Source of the DNA: Marixanthomonas spongiae
GTDB lineage: Bacteria > Bacteroidota > Bacteroidia > Flavobacteriales > Flavobacteriaceae
Reading direction: 5' to 3'
Length of the DNA: 64,000 nt
NCBI RefSeq assembly: GCF_003095375.1
Contig: NZ_QEHR01000002.1
Coordinates: 1 to 64,000 of the forward strand
The translations under genes were made by a program, and so were the position numbers. Numbering within the stretch: the first letter of the stretch is position 1; the number at the start of each line of letters is the position of its first letter. Under the pieces are notes generated by a model, which saw nothing but the letters and a program-made list of their open reading frames with translations, was not told the origin of the DNA and ran no database searches. Of this stretch, positions 24,494 through 35,285 are shown one piece after another.

Positions 24494-24976
24494 TTATAAA
24501 ATGGTCCACAAGAAATAAAATGCCGCAAATACCGCTAAAAGATAAAGCAACCAATAGGGTTTTAAGTGTTTGGGATCGCTTCCGAAACATAATTTGGTCA
24601 AATCAAAAAAAAACGGACGGTGCTTGGCAATGTAATTGTATCCGTGGTCGCTTAAAGTCGCAAACCAGTTATAACGGGTGTACCAATTATGCCACGGCCA
24701 CGTTTTGTTTGTATAGGTATAACTGCGGTAAGCCGAATCGGGCCCACTATACACACATCCATCGGTTTCAATGAGGCGGGAAGCCTTTTTGAATTCTTTT
24801 ATTGGAATATCTTGAAACTGGGAGGCTACTTCTTGATAGGTTTTATACACGATATTCCCAGAGGTGAGGCTTTTCCACCGGATTACCCAATACTTGCAAA
24901 ATCCACATTCGCCGTCCCAGACCAATACCGGTTTATGCGAAGGTGGATATTTGGTTTTTTTAAACTTGCGGAACAT
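24494..24976 (-). CDS. DCC-family (DUF393) thiol-disulfide oxidoreductase-like protein
   Basis: 160 residues. The family motif D-G-x-C-x-x-C is present as DGECGFC with C24 and C27, right after VLVW. The C-terminus carries a hydrophobic helix (WLLYLLAVFAAFYFLWTIL) that should anchor it to the membrane. The family is predicted to be redox-active, but partners are unknown. It starts 2 bases after the AI-2E transporter gene, the third gene of a tight VOC/AI-2E/DCC operon. Confidence 0.85.
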   Translation of the reverse strand: MFRKFKKTKYPPSHKPVLVWDGECGFCKYWVIRWKSLTSGNIVYKTYQEVASQFQDIPIKEFKKASRLIETDGCVYSGPDSAYRSYTYTNKTWPWHNWYTRYNWFATLSDHGYNYIAKHRPFFFDLTKLCFGSDPKHLKPYWLLYLLAVFAAFYFLWTIL

Positions 24977-24978
24977 GG

Positions 24979-26004
24979 CTATACTTTTTTTCCACCGGCC
25001 TTTCCATATTCCTTGCGGTAAATGCGCAGCACGATCAAAAATAAACTGATAAGTAACGGCCCAAAAATTAACCCGATAAATCCGAATAGCGGTACACCAA
25101 CAACAACCCCTATAAAGGTTATCAACGGGTGTACATTATCCAGCCTTTTCAAGGCGTACATCCTGAAAATATTGTCTGTGGAGCCTACCACCACAAATCC
25201 GTACAACAATACACCCCATGCCTGAAAGGTGTGACCAGCAGAAAGGGTTAATATAAACACGGGTAAAATACCCACTAACGTACCAATAAAAGGGATCATG
25301 GAACCAATTGTGGTAATGACAAACCAAAAAAATGGGTCGTCAACCCCGAAGATTAGAAAACCAATCAAGGCTACAATCCCTTGAGCAAGGGCGACCAATG
25401 GAATACCAATCGCATTGGCACGTACCATTGCATTGGCTTCATCGCCAATCTGCTTTAGGTTATTGTCTCCAATGGGAATATAGTCAAACAGGGATTCTTT
25501 CAGTTCTTGTCTGTTGGTGAGCATATAATAAAGCATAAAATACATCAACCCGATAGCAATAAACATGTTAAACGTTCCGCCGGCAAAACTTTGTAGCTGT
25601 GTGGAAATCCAAGTTGAAATAGCGGTAGTATCAATTTGTGAGCTTATTTCGTACCCAATCTGGGTTTCCAATTCCCCCAACTGCTCCTTAAGAGCCCTAA
25701 TGACTTCTTCAGAATTTTGAACGGCGTTTCCTATTTTATTGCCCAACATCAGTACGATGCCCGAAACCGGCAACAAGATGCCAATAAAAGAAAGCAACAT
25801 CAACAGCCCGGCGGCAAGATCAGGGTTCCATTTTTTTTTATTGACCAATTTTTTCATCCAGCCCCGCAATAAAACGTAGATGGTAACCGCGCCCAACACT
25901 CCAGAAAGATAGGGGACCATTTCCCTGAAAATAAGGCTGCCCATCAATAAAATGAGCAACAATACAAAGAGCTGACGGATAATGTTTGGAGAAATTGACT
26001 TCAT
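24979..26004 (-). CDS. AI-2E family (PerM-like) transporter
   Basis: 341 residues from ATG 26004 (the frame opens at TTG 26019). About eight membrane helices: an N-terminal pair (FVLLLILLMGSLIF, LSGVLGAVTIYVLL), a central soluble-looking helical segment (about 85-140), then the conserved C-terminal block with SMIPFIGTLVGILPVFILTL and HPLITFIGVVVGVPLFGFIGLIFGPLL. Family members include a proposed AI-2 exporter and Na+/H+ antiporters, so the substrate is open. It lies between a VOC gene (4-bp gap) and a DCC gene (2-bp gap). Confidence 0.88.
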   Translation of the reverse strand: MKSISPNIIRQLFVLLLILLMGSLIFREMVPYLSGVLGAVTIYVLLRGWMKKLVNKKKWNPDLAAGLLMLLSFIGILLPVSGIVLMLGNKIGNAVQNSEEVIRALKEQLGELETQIGYEISSQIDTTAISTWISTQLQSFAGGTFNMFIAIGLMYFMLYYMLTNRQELKESLFDYIPIGDNNLKQIGDEANAMVRANAIGIPLVALAQGIVALIGFLIFGVDDPFFWFVITTIGSMIPFIGTLVGILPVFILTLSAGHTFQAWGVLLYGFVVVGSTDNIFRMYALKRLDNVHPLITFIGVVVGVPLFGFIGLIFGPLLISLFLIVLRIYRKEYGKAGGKKV

Positions 26005-26008
26005 TTGG

Positions 26009-26431
26009 TTAGTGGGCAAAGAGTTGGTTGAGGTTTTTAAAAGCTTTAAATTCCAAGGCGTTACCAGAAGGGTCTTTAAAAAACATCGTGGCCTGTTCTC
26101 CTGGTTTTCCTTTAAACCGGATGTACGGCTCGATGATAAAGGTAATATTTTTACTTTTTAACAAAGAAGAAAAAGTGGTAAAGGTTTCCATGTCAAGCAC
26201 CACCCCAAAATGCGGAACGGGCACGTCTTTACCGTCCACTGGGTTCGAGGTTAAAGTTTCAGTCGTTGGTTTTTCCTTATAATGAAGCACCAATTGATGT
26301 CCAAAAAAATCAAAATCTACCCAATGGTCGCTGCTTCGTCCTTCGGTAAAACCCAGTACATCACGGTAAAATATGCGACATGCGTCTAAGTCGTCAACCG
26401 GAATGGCCAAATGAAATGGGCGTATATTCAT
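26009..26431 (-). CDS. VOC (glyoxalase/bleomycin-resistance fold) family protein
   Basis: 140 residues in the usual two beta-alpha-beta-beta-beta modules: [46 protein letters not shown] and [20 protein letters not shown] followed by [15 protein letters not shown]. The metal-ligand positions H (FHLAI), H or E in the strands and E in ALEFKAF are in place, so a metal-dependent enzyme is possible. First gene of the operon with AI-2E and DCC genes. Confidence 0.87.
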   Translation of the reverse strand: MNIRPFHLAIPVDDLDACRIFYRDVLGFTEGRSSDHWVDFDFFGHQLVLHYKEKPTTETLTSNPVDGKDVPVPHFGVVLDMETFTTFSSLLKSKNITFIIEPYIRFKGKPGEQATMFFKDPSGNALEFKAFKNLNQLFAH

Positions 26432-26694
26432 TATTTACTGTGTAAGGCGTTGATCATTTGTTACTTGTTTGGAACGAACCATGAATGCCTATAATTGTGG
26501 CTTGGTCGTACTTTTCGTCTTTAATTCTTTTTTTGTTAGGTATCGAATTTCCGCCCTTTGTTCCAGCGTCTTCGGTATGGGCAATACGGGCCGCTTTTCT
26601 TTGTTAAATTACTTAATGTGCAAGGTTTTGTATCGATCTTCAATTTTTATCCTTGCATCTGGCATAATTCAACAGGTTAATAAAAATAACGTTT
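26432..26694. other. Intergenic spacer, no feature seen
   Basis: No ORF with coding character or structured element was seen here; it must contain the promoter of the VOC operon on its left side. Confidence 0.4.
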
Positions 26695-26880
26695 TTAGGT
26701 CTCATCGGTGTCGCTTTTTCTTTTTAATAGACCGATGCCTGCAAAGAAGAAAATCACTCCCAATATGATGAGCGCCCAAGGGCTCATGCCAGCGTCTAAA
26801 CTGCCAAACACGCTCAGTATTCCAAGCACCAGTGCAATGGCACCACCTATAGTTAATATGAATCCTAAAATCTTTATCAT
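26695..26880 (-). CDS. Small two-helix membrane protein
   Basis: 61 residues: helix 1 ILGFILTIGGAIALVLGILSVFG, a short SLDAGMSPW turn, helix 2 ALIILGVIFFFAGIGLL, then a positive tail (KRKSDTDET). Small proteins of this kind are common next to stress genes in Bacteroidota, but no function is known. It has an ATG at 26880 and a clear intergenic gap on both sides, so it is probably a real, singly transcribed gene. Confidence 0.65.
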   Translation of the reverse strand: MIKILGFILTIGGAIALVLGILSVFGSLDAGMSPWALIILGVIFFFAGIGLLKRKSDTDET

Positions 26881-26919
26881 AACAATATTATGTATTGGTT
26901 AGGTGTTAAAATTAAAAGA

Positions 26920-26944
26920 AAAACCCCGCTTTTGGGCGGGGCTT
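26920..26944 (-). terminator. Terminator of the lipoprotein gene
   Basis: On the minus strand AAGCCCCGCCCAAAAGCGGGG is followed by TTTTTCTTTT: a strong GC stem with T-run about 30 bases after the stop at 26976. Confidence 0.8.
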
Positions 26945-26975
26945 AACAAAATATTGAGATGATTTTTACAAAATT

Positions 26976-27554
26976 TTATTCAATTTCAGTAGCAACTTCA
27001 GGTTCCCAGCCAATCATAAAATACTTGAATTCCGCATCATCGGGTATCTGGCTGGCCTCAATTTTTGCATTGGGATTGTACCGCAAGTTTTCCGGAAGCT
27101 CTTTTTTGTCAATGGTCAAATAAATTTCACTGTCCTTTAAAAATACCACCACGGCATTAATAGTGGTCTCAATGTTCGAGATGGTATAATTGGCCTTTAC
27201 ATCCTTGAAGGTGCTGCCGCTGCTCAACCCCTTATCGGTTTTGTAACGCGAATCGAACACTTGAACGTTTGTAATGGTTGCATTGGGGTCGTTTTCATCT
27301 TCTGGGGAAAGCAAAAGCAGTTTGTTGCCGTCCCTGTCATAAACCTCCACTTCGCCTTGGGTTCCCAATGCGTTTTTAATGGGGTTGAGTTTTACAATGG
27401 AGTCTTCAGCAAAAATGGAGTCCACCTGTTTCATCTGGATGGTTTTATCCAAGTTGCCAATACTCCCTTCGCCAATGGAAAACGGATCTTTGTTTGTATC
27501 GCAAGAAGCAAATAGAGTGGTGGCCAATACGCCTAATAATAATGTCTTTTTCAT
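26976..27554 (-). CDS. Hypothetical lipoprotein
   Basis: 192 residues with an SPII signal (MKKTLLLGVLATTLFASC), so a lipid-anchored envelope protein. The mature part is acidic and beta-rich (VEVYDRDGNKLLLLSPEDENDPNATITNVQVFDSRYKTDKGL) and ends ...YFMIGWEPEVATEIE. It is not a family I can name; orthologues are likely in related flavobacteria. The start lies 17 bases after the HerA-like gene and a terminator follows, so the two form a two-gene operon. Confidence 0.75.
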   Translation of the reverse strand: MKKTLLLGVLATTLFASCDTNKDPFSIGEGSIGNLDKTIQMKQVDSIFAEDSIVKLNPIKNALGTQGEVEVYDRDGNKLLLLSPEDENDPNATITNVQVFDSRYKTDKGLSSGSTFKDVKANYTISNIETTINAVVVFLKDSEIYLTIDKKELPENLRYNPNAKIEASQIPDDAEFKYFMIGWEPEVATEIE

Positions 27555-27571
27555 CTTTTTTTATTGTCTGT

Positions 27572-29095
27572 TTATTTTAATAATTTTCCTAAAATGCCCA
27601 ATACGCTTCGTATCACGGTTGGGCTGCTCAATACTTTCACAATGGGGTTTTGCCTGCTGCTTCGGGAAGAAGAACGGCCGCTGGAACGGCTTACCTTGGC
27701 TTTTTCCTTTTTTGCTTTTTCACGTGCTTCTTCTTTTTCGGCAATGGCTATCTTTTCGTTGAGCAATTCATAAGCGCTTTCCCGATCTACGGTTTCGTTG
27801 TATTTCTCAATAAGTTCCGACTGTTCTAACAGCTCTTTCAGTTCTTGGTCTTCCAATATATCCATACGGCTCATCGGTGCGCGCATCATCGTAGCGGCCA
27901 AGGGTGTTGGGATCCCTTTTTCATTCAATGCCGAAACCAAGGCTTCGCCAATTCCCAGTTGGGTCAATACTTCATCGGTTTTATAGTATTCTGAAATGGG
28001 ATAGTTTTCAGCAGTCAATTTAATGGCTTTCCGGTCTTTGGCTGTAAAGGCTCGCAGCGCATGCTGTACTTTTAAACCTAATTGGCTTAACACGGCATCA
28101 GGCACATCGGTTGGGTTTTGGGTGACAAAATAAAGCCCCACACCTTTAGAGCGAATGAGCTTGACGATGCTTTCAATTTGGTCCAACAACGCATCGCTCG
28201 CTTCTTTAAAAATCAAGTGTGCTTCATCAATAAAAATAACCAGTTCTGGCCGGTCGGTGTCTCCTTGTTCAGGGAAAGTGGTGTAAATCTCGGCTAGCAA
28301 GCTCAACATGAATGTAGAGAATAGCTTGGGCCGGTCTTGTATATCCGTAAGCCGAACGATGTTGATGTAACCCATACCGTTTTTGTCAATCCGAAGCAAA
28401 TCGTCGGTATCAAAAGATTTTTCACCAAAAAACAAATCGCCACCCTGTTGTTCCAGTTCGATCACGCGGCGTAAAATAGCTCCGGTAGAGGCAGAGGAGA
28501 TGCGGCCATAAGCATCGGCAAACTCTTTTTTGCCTTCGTTGGTGGTATAATGCAATAGCTCTTTAAAATCTTTAAGGTCCAGAAGTGGCAGTTTATGGTC
28601 ATCGCAATACTTGAAAATCACCGAAATAATTCCCGCTTGGGTTTCGGTAACATCTAAAATCCTGGATAGTAATACCGGACCAAACTCGCTCACCGTGGCA
28701 CGTAGCCGCACACCGTTTTGTTCTGAAAGGGTCATAATCTCCACCGGAAATTTTTTGGGTGTAAACGGGATGCCTATCTGCTCGTGGCGTTCATCGATCT
28801 TTCTATGTCCAGGGCTGGGTTGGGCGATTCCGCTGAGGTCGCCTTTCATATCCATTAATAGCACAGGGACTCCTTTTTCTGAAAGGTTTTCGGCCAACAC
28901 CTGTAGTGATTTTGTTTTTCCGGTTCCCGTGGCGCCGGCAATCAGCCCGTGGCGGTTCAGGGTTTTCAAAGGGATTTTTACCAAAGCATTGGTAAGGGTT
29001 TCACCTCCCAGCATAGCGGCCCCCAAAGTAATGGAGTCGCCCTTGGTGGTGTATCCCTTTTCAATATGATCAAAGAAAGCCTGTTTGTCAGCCAT
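27572..29095 (-). CDS. HerA-like ATPase (DUF853 family)
   Basis: 507 residues. The P-loop GATGTGKTKSL (about 53-63) follows GLIAGATG; Walker B is LVIFIDEAHLIFKEA; VGLYFVTQNPTDVPD is the sensor-like segment, and the arginine-rich KDRKAIK follows. The family comprises hexameric FtsK/HerA-type motors whose substrate is unclear; the C-terminal 70 residues are a Lys/Ser/Arg-rich tail (KVSRSSGRSSSRSSRQ), likely to bind nucleic acid. No NurA-like nuclease gene is adjacent, unlike archaeal HerA. Confidence 0.87.
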   Translation of the reverse strand: MADKQAFFDHIEKGYTTKGDSITLGAAMLGGETLTNALVKIPLKTLNRHGLIAGATGTGKTKSLQVLAENLSEKGVPVLLMDMKGDLSGIAQPSPGHRKIDERHEQIGIPFTPKKFPVEIMTLSEQNGVRLRATVSEFGPVLLSRILDVTETQAGIISVIFKYCDDHKLPLLDLKDFKELLHYTTNEGKKEFADAYGRISSASTGAILRRVIELEQQGGDLFFGEKSFDTDDLLRIDKNGMGYINIVRLTDIQDRPKLFSTFMLSLLAEIYTTFPEQGDTDRPELVIFIDEAHLIFKEASDALLDQIESIVKLIRSKGVGLYFVTQNPTDVPDAVLSQLGLKVQHALRAFTAKDRKAIKLTAENYPISEYYKTDEVLTQLGIGEALVSALNEKGIPTPLAATMMRAPMSRMDILEDQELKELLEQSELIEKYNETVDRESAYELLNEKIAIAEKEEAREKAKKEKAKVSRSSGRSSSRSSRQNPIVKVLSSPTVIRSVLGILGKLLK

Positions 29096-29425
29096 TGTTC
29101 AAATTTTCGATAAAAATAGCAATTGTAAGCAAGCTTCTGAAATATATTTTGAATTAGTCGTGCCCAACTAAGACTTAGGCCCGCTACGCTGAAAGATTTA
29201 GGGTGTGAGATTCAAGTGGGAGGTGATTGTTAATATAAAAAACAGAAATAAAATTTATAAATCAACAGAATTAAAAGATGAGTTGCCGAAGAGTATCCTT
29301 AATATCTAATACGTCTAACTTATACAGGTTTCAATTGATTTTTGACGGGTAGCCGTAAATTTAAATAAGTAGTGCTTAGGCATAAAAAGCAATCGAAGTT
29401 TCCGTAAACTGCCAACTATAAATCG
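29096..29425. other. Gene-free spacer between divergent genes
   Basis: No ORF, repeat or structured RNA was recognised. It holds the promoters of the HerA-like gene (to the left) and of queE (to the right). Confidence 0.4.
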
Positions 29426-29433
29426 TATTTTTG
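29426..29433 (+). promoter_or_regulatory. -7 element of the queE promoter
   Basis: TATTTTTG matches TAnnTTTG; the start would fall at about 29440, on the A of the first ATG, so the mRNA may be leaderless. Confidence 0.5.
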
Positions 29434-29439
29434 CAGCCT

Positions 29440-30069
29440 ATGCAGGACGAGAATCAAGATTTGGTAAATAAAGGAGAAATGCTTCCGTTGATGGAAGAGT
29501 TTTACACTATTCAAGGAGAGGGCTTTCACAAGGGTACAGCAGCTTACTTTATACGGGTTGGCGGTTGCGATGTGGGCTGCCATTGGTGCGACGTTAAAGA
29601 AAGCTGGAATGCCGATTTGCATCCCCCCACAGCAATTGACCAAATAGTGGAAAATGCCGATAAATACAGCAAAACTATTGTAGTGACCGGTGGGGAACCC
29701 CTCACGTGGAATATGAACCCATTGACCCAAAAACTGAAGGAAAAAGGCATGCAAATCCACATTGAGACCTCTGGAGCGTATAAACTTACGGGCACGTGGG
29801 ACTGGATTTGCCTTTCGCCAAAAAAGATAAAACTGCCGACTCCTGAAGTCTATAAAAAAGCAGACGAATTAAAAGTAATAGTTTATAATAAAAACGACTT
29901 CAAATTTGCCGAAGAGCAAGCCGGGAAAGTTGGTGACAACTGTATCTTGTATTTACAGCCCGAATGGAGCAAACGCGACAAAATGATGCCGTTGATCGTG
30001 GACTACGTCATGCAAAACCCCAAGTGGAAAGTGTCTTTGCAAACGCATAAATACCTAAACATTCCGTAG
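29440..30069 (+). CDS. queE: 7-carboxy-7-deazaguanine synthase QueE
   Basis: 209 residues. A radical-SAM enzyme of the queuosine/7-deazapurine pathway that converts carboxytetrahydropterin to CDG. The 4Fe-4S ligands are C43, C47 and C50 in GGCDVGCHWC, with the CxxxCxxC spacing of QueE; EEFYTIQGEGFHKGTAAYFIRVGG and VTGGEPL (SAM-binding) are also present. ATG at 29440 keeps the short N-terminal extension; the second ATG at 29479 has an AAGGAG before it and is the alternative start. Single gene with its own promoter. Confidence 0.93.
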   Translation: MQDENQDLVNKGEMLPLMEEFYTIQGEGFHKGTAAYFIRVGGCDVGCHWCDVKESWNADLHPPTAIDQIVENADKYSKTIVVTGGEPLTWNMNPLTQKLKEKGMQIHIETSGAYKLTGTWDWICLSPKKIKLPTPEVYKKADELKVIVYNKNDFKFAEEQAGKVGDNCILYLQPEWSKRDKMMPLIVDYVMQNPKWKVSLQTHKYLNIP

Positions 30070-30213
30070 TAATGCTATCCCTTTAAACCTTCTTAAAGAA
30101 TACTGTTATTGCTCCGCTCTCTTCATCAAAAGAGCTAAGGAAAAACATAAAATGCTATAGCTTGTAGAAAATTACCCAGAACGTTTCAATTACGGCGAAC
30201 AATCCACTGAACA

Positions 30214-30759
30214 CTAATCCACCTCTTTAAAAGGAACCTCCACGTATGTTTTGTCCCATCCAATCATAAGGGTGGTGCCATGGGTCTCAGGCCTAAAAAC
30301 CATCGATAGCGATTCACAAGGGGCAGCCGCGGTTCGGGCTGGGGTCTCTATGCGCACTACATCGTTTTCTTTGTTGTAAACCGTACCCCAAACATTAGTG
30401 TTTTTATTGATGATCACCGTCCAGCTGTCCGCTTCGGGAATGGTATAAATGGTATAGGTGCCCGGTTGCAACAGGGTGCCATTAAGTTGCAAGGGTTCGT
30501 AGATGGTGAGTTCAGTAGCTTCGTTTGCGCCGGTGCGCCACACTTTTCCATACGGCACCAATTCGCCAAAAATCTCACGCCCTTTTTTTTGCGGACGGCT
30601 ATAAATAACACGGGCGATTGGCGGGGCATTGCGATTGGGGCGTGCCATAGCCAAATCCATAGGACTCATGTCCATTTTAGGGAAGGTTTGTGATTGAACG
30701 CTTGGCACGGCAAAAGCGGTAAGAGCCAAAAAAACGATTGCGGTAACTATTGGTTTCAT
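30214..30759 (-). CDS. DUF2911 family exported protein
   Basis: 181 residues with a cleavable signal peptide (MKPIVTAIVFLALTAFAVPSVQSQ). The mature part follows the DUF2911 pattern: ARVIYSRPQKKGREIFGELVPYGKVWRTGANEATELTIYEP, LQPGTYTIYTIPEADSWTVIINKNTNVWGT and LMIGWDKTYVEVPF. The family is common in Bacteroidota and is of unknown function; the fold is beta-rich and probably periplasmic. Stands alone and is convergent with queE. Confidence 0.88.
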   Translation of the reverse strand: MKPIVTAIVFLALTAFAVPSVQSQTFPKMDMSPMDLAMARPNRNAPPIARVIYSRPQKKGREIFGELVPYGKVWRTGANEATELTIYEPLQLNGTLLQPGTYTIYTIPEADSWTVIINKNTNVWGTVYNKENDVVRIETPARTAAAPCESLSMVFRPETHGTTLMIGWDKTYVEVPFKEVD

Positions 30760-30974
30760 GTTTTTTCTTTTACATATAACTTCAAAAAAGTAAAATTGGT
30801 ATGTGTTTTCACTTGATAATATCCTGTGATTTTTGTCGTGTTTTCAACGTGTAAATTACAAGGATTGTTTTTTGTTTGACCAAAATTGTGGCATTTGGTT
30901 TAATTTCGGCTTTTTTCACAACAATCTGTTAATAACTTCCGAAGGTAAAATAGGCGAAACCCATTAATATATAA

Positions 30975-32969
<1,995 letters not shown>

Positions 32970-32998
32970 TTAAATTAGCTTTTTTTAATTCACTTAAA

Positions 32999-33027
32999 AA
33001 CCCATAACAACCGTTGTGGGTTTTTTT
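32999..33027 (+). terminator. Terminator of gyrB
   Basis: AACCCATAAC, AACC loop, GTTGTGGGTT then a run of T: ten base pairs with one G.T wobble. Confidence 0.85.
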
Positions 33028-33096
33028 ACAACCTGCCCAATGCTATAGCAATTGCCCTTAAAATAAATTGGTTATATTTAATGAAAACCAAATAGT

Positions 33097-33990
33097 ATGA
33101 AAAATTCAATTATTTTTTTGCTTCTGTTAACGATTGTTCCCTATGTGCGTGCGCAAGGAGGAAAAACCTATCCCGATGGTAAGGGAGGAGAAGTGTATTT
33201 TCCCTTGGGCGATGTTTCGTTTGCAGATGAGGTGGTTTCTTTTAAAGTAGGCGATCCCGCTCCGGTGGATGGGTATGGGCCAGAAAAATCGCTTCACATA
33301 CCAGATTATACCGGTGGATTTCAGGAAAAATACACCACCTTGGGATATGGAGGGGAGTTGATTGTAAAGTTCAACGACAATACGTTGGCCGATATTGAAG
33401 GGCCAGATTTGTATATATTTGAAATTGGCCCAGCTGTAGAACCGGTTGATGTCTATATTTCAAAAGATGGAAAAAATTGGATCGCGGTTGGCCGTACCGG
33501 CGGAGGATTTTCAGAAGTGGATATTTCAGAATTTATCCAAAAAAACGATGTGTTTCGCTATGTGAAAGTTGTGGATATCAAAGATAAAAAAAGCGGCAAA
33601 TGGCCCGGGGCAGACATCGATGCGATTGGTGCCATAGGTTCGGGTTTAAATTTTAAATTAAACGATGCTTTTTTGTTCGATACAGGGAAGGCTGTTTTAA
33701 AAGATACTAAAGAGTTAATTCAAGTAGTAGAGAAAATAAAAAGCTTGGAAAATTATTCCATTGTTATAGAAGGTCATACTGATAACGTTGGCACAACCGA
33801 AAGCAATCAGCTTCTTTCAGAAAAAAGGGCAGGCGCCATAAAAAGCTTCTTCCTTGACCACGGGATCGAAGAACAGGCGATAACGGCCCGTGCCTACGGT
33901 GAACTTCAACCTATAGCAAACAATAACACCGAAGAAGGCAAAGCACAAAACCGAAGGGTTGAAATCGTGGTACTGTTAAACCGGCAATAG
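33097..33990 (+). CDS. OmpA-family protein with N-terminal beta domain
   Basis: 297 residues. Signal peptide (MKNSIIFLLLLTIVPYVRAQ), then a beta-sandwich-like domain (about 20-185: FPLGDVSFADEVVSFKVGDPAP, YIFEIGPAVEPVDVYISKDGKNWIAVGRT, DIDAIGAIGSG) and a C-terminal OmpA-like peptidoglycan-binding domain (about 190-297: LFDTGKAVLKDTKELIQVVEKI, VIEGHTDNVGTTESNQLLSEKRAGAI, NRRVEIVV). It probably tethers the envelope to peptidoglycan; the N-terminal domain could bind a carbohydrate or protein ligand (inference). Single gene. Confidence 0.88.
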   Translation: MKNSIIFLLLLTIVPYVRAQGGKTYPDGKGGEVYFPLGDVSFADEVVSFKVGDPAPVDGYGPEKSLHIPDYTGGFQEKYTTLGYGGELIVKFNDNTLADIEGPDLYIFEIGPAVEPVDVYISKDGKNWIAVGRTGGGFSEVDISEFIQKNDVFRYVKVVDIKDKKSGKWPGADIDAIGAIGSGLNFKLNDAFLFDTGKAVLKDTKELIQVVEKIKSLENYSIVIEGHTDNVGTTESNQLLSEKRAGAIKSFFLDHGIEEQAITARAYGELQPIANNNTEEGKAQNRRVEIVVLLNRQ

Positions 33991-34157
33991 CATTAGACTA
34001 TAACTGCTTTAGCTTACGGCCGAAAACATAAGGGTGCAACACAGTTGCTTACTTTCAAAATGAACCGTTTTTGATATACCTTTTCTAACAAAGGTTTACT
34101 AATGCCATTTCTTTTCCTATCTTTAAAAAAGCAATTAGATTTTAAAATAGATAAGGC

Positions 34158-35180
34158 ATGAAACATATTTTGATTTTACTTGGCTTCTTTATAACGTTGC
34201 CAATCTTTTCACAGGATAATTTAGAAGATCTGTTGGCTGCCGGCATTGAAGATGCACAACGTTTTACCAAGGGCTACATAAGCCCGGCCGCAGAAGGGAT
34301 GATCTACAATACAGCAAATGGCTGGGTGCAGACGGCCAAAGTGAAAAAACCGTTAAGGTTTGAGATTTCGGTAGTGGGAAACGCCTCGTTTATTAAAGAC
34401 GAGAACAAAACCTTTACCCTGAACACGGCCGAATACAACAACCTTTATTTTCGCGATGGGAGTACCCAAAAACAGGTGGCCACGGCTTTTGGGGAGAACG
34501 ACCCCAATATAATTGTCTATGCCGAAGTACAAGATGAAACCGGTACTTTTACCCAAGAAGTAGAGTTTACCCTTCCGCAAGGACTGGCGTCTGCCAATCT
34601 TGATTTTTTGCCCACCGCCTTTTTACAAGCAAGGTTGGGCGTGTTTAAAGCTACCGAAGTAAAAGTGCGCTACTTTCCGAAAATAGAACGGGAAGATGTA
34701 AAAACAGGTCTTTTTGGCGTGGGCCTACAGCACGAATTTACGCAATGGCTTCCGGCAGATGTAGTATTTCCGGTTGCTATCTCGGGCTTGGTAACCTACA
34801 ATAACCTTAGCGGAAATTACGATTTCACGGACAGCAGCATCATCAATGGCGAAAACCAGCAATTTGATGTAAAACAGAACAGTTGGCTTTTTCAGGTTCA
34901 GGCTTCTACCAAATTACCGGTGTTCAATGTCTATGGTGGTATAGGTTATGTGAGTGGGACATCAGATTTCAATGTGTTGGGCACCTATCGGGTGGCCGAT
35001 GGTATCCCCTTGTTTGAAGACACCAACGAATTTACCGACCCGTTTACGGTACAGACAAAAGTTTCTGGGGTACGCGGCACTTTGGGAGCCAAACTGCAAT
35101 TGGGCTTTTTTGGCTTGCACGCAGACTATAATTTTTCAGAATACAACACGGTCACGGCCGGGATGCATTTCGGAATTTAA
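34158..35180 (+). CDS. DUF6588 family outer-membrane-like protein
   Basis: 340 residues with a signal peptide (MKHILILLGFFITLPIFSQ) followed by EDLLAAGIEDAQRFTKGYISPAAEGMIYNTANGWVQTAKVKKPLRFEISVVGNASF. The rest alternates short hydrophobic strands ending in an aromatic C-terminus (LQLGFFGLHADYNFSEYNTVTAGMHFGI), as expected for an outer-membrane beta-barrel. The DUF6588 family is restricted largely to Bacteroidota and its role is unknown. Upstream of mdh on the same strand but with its own gap. Confidence 0.8.
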   Translation: MKHILILLGFFITLPIFSQDNLEDLLAAGIEDAQRFTKGYISPAAEGMIYNTANGWVQTAKVKKPLRFEISVVGNASFIKDENKTFTLNTAEYNNLYFRDGSTQKQVATAFGENDPNIIVYAEVQDETGTFTQEVEFTLPQGLASANLDFLPTAFLQARLGVFKATEVKVRYFPKIEREDVKTGLFGVGLQHEFTQWLPADVVFPVAISGLVTYNNLSGNYDFTDSSIINGENQQFDVKQNSWLFQVQASTKLPVFNVYGGIGYVSGTSDFNVLGTYRVADGIPLFEDTNEFTDPFTVQTKVSGVRGTLGAKLQLGFFGLHADYNFSEYNTVTAGMHFGI

Positions 35181-35215
35181 TACGCTCGTGTAAGGGCATT
35201 TACCAATGATAATTG

Positions 35216-35223
35216 TATTTTTG
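35216..35223 (+). promoter_or_regulatory. -7 element of the mdh promoter
   Basis: TATTTTTG followed by CAC, about 63 bases before the mdh ATG. Confidence 0.5.
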
Positions 35224-35285
35224 CACAACGGGCTTTTTCAAGTACCGTTTCAAAATACATCATTCATTCAAAAAAATTATATATA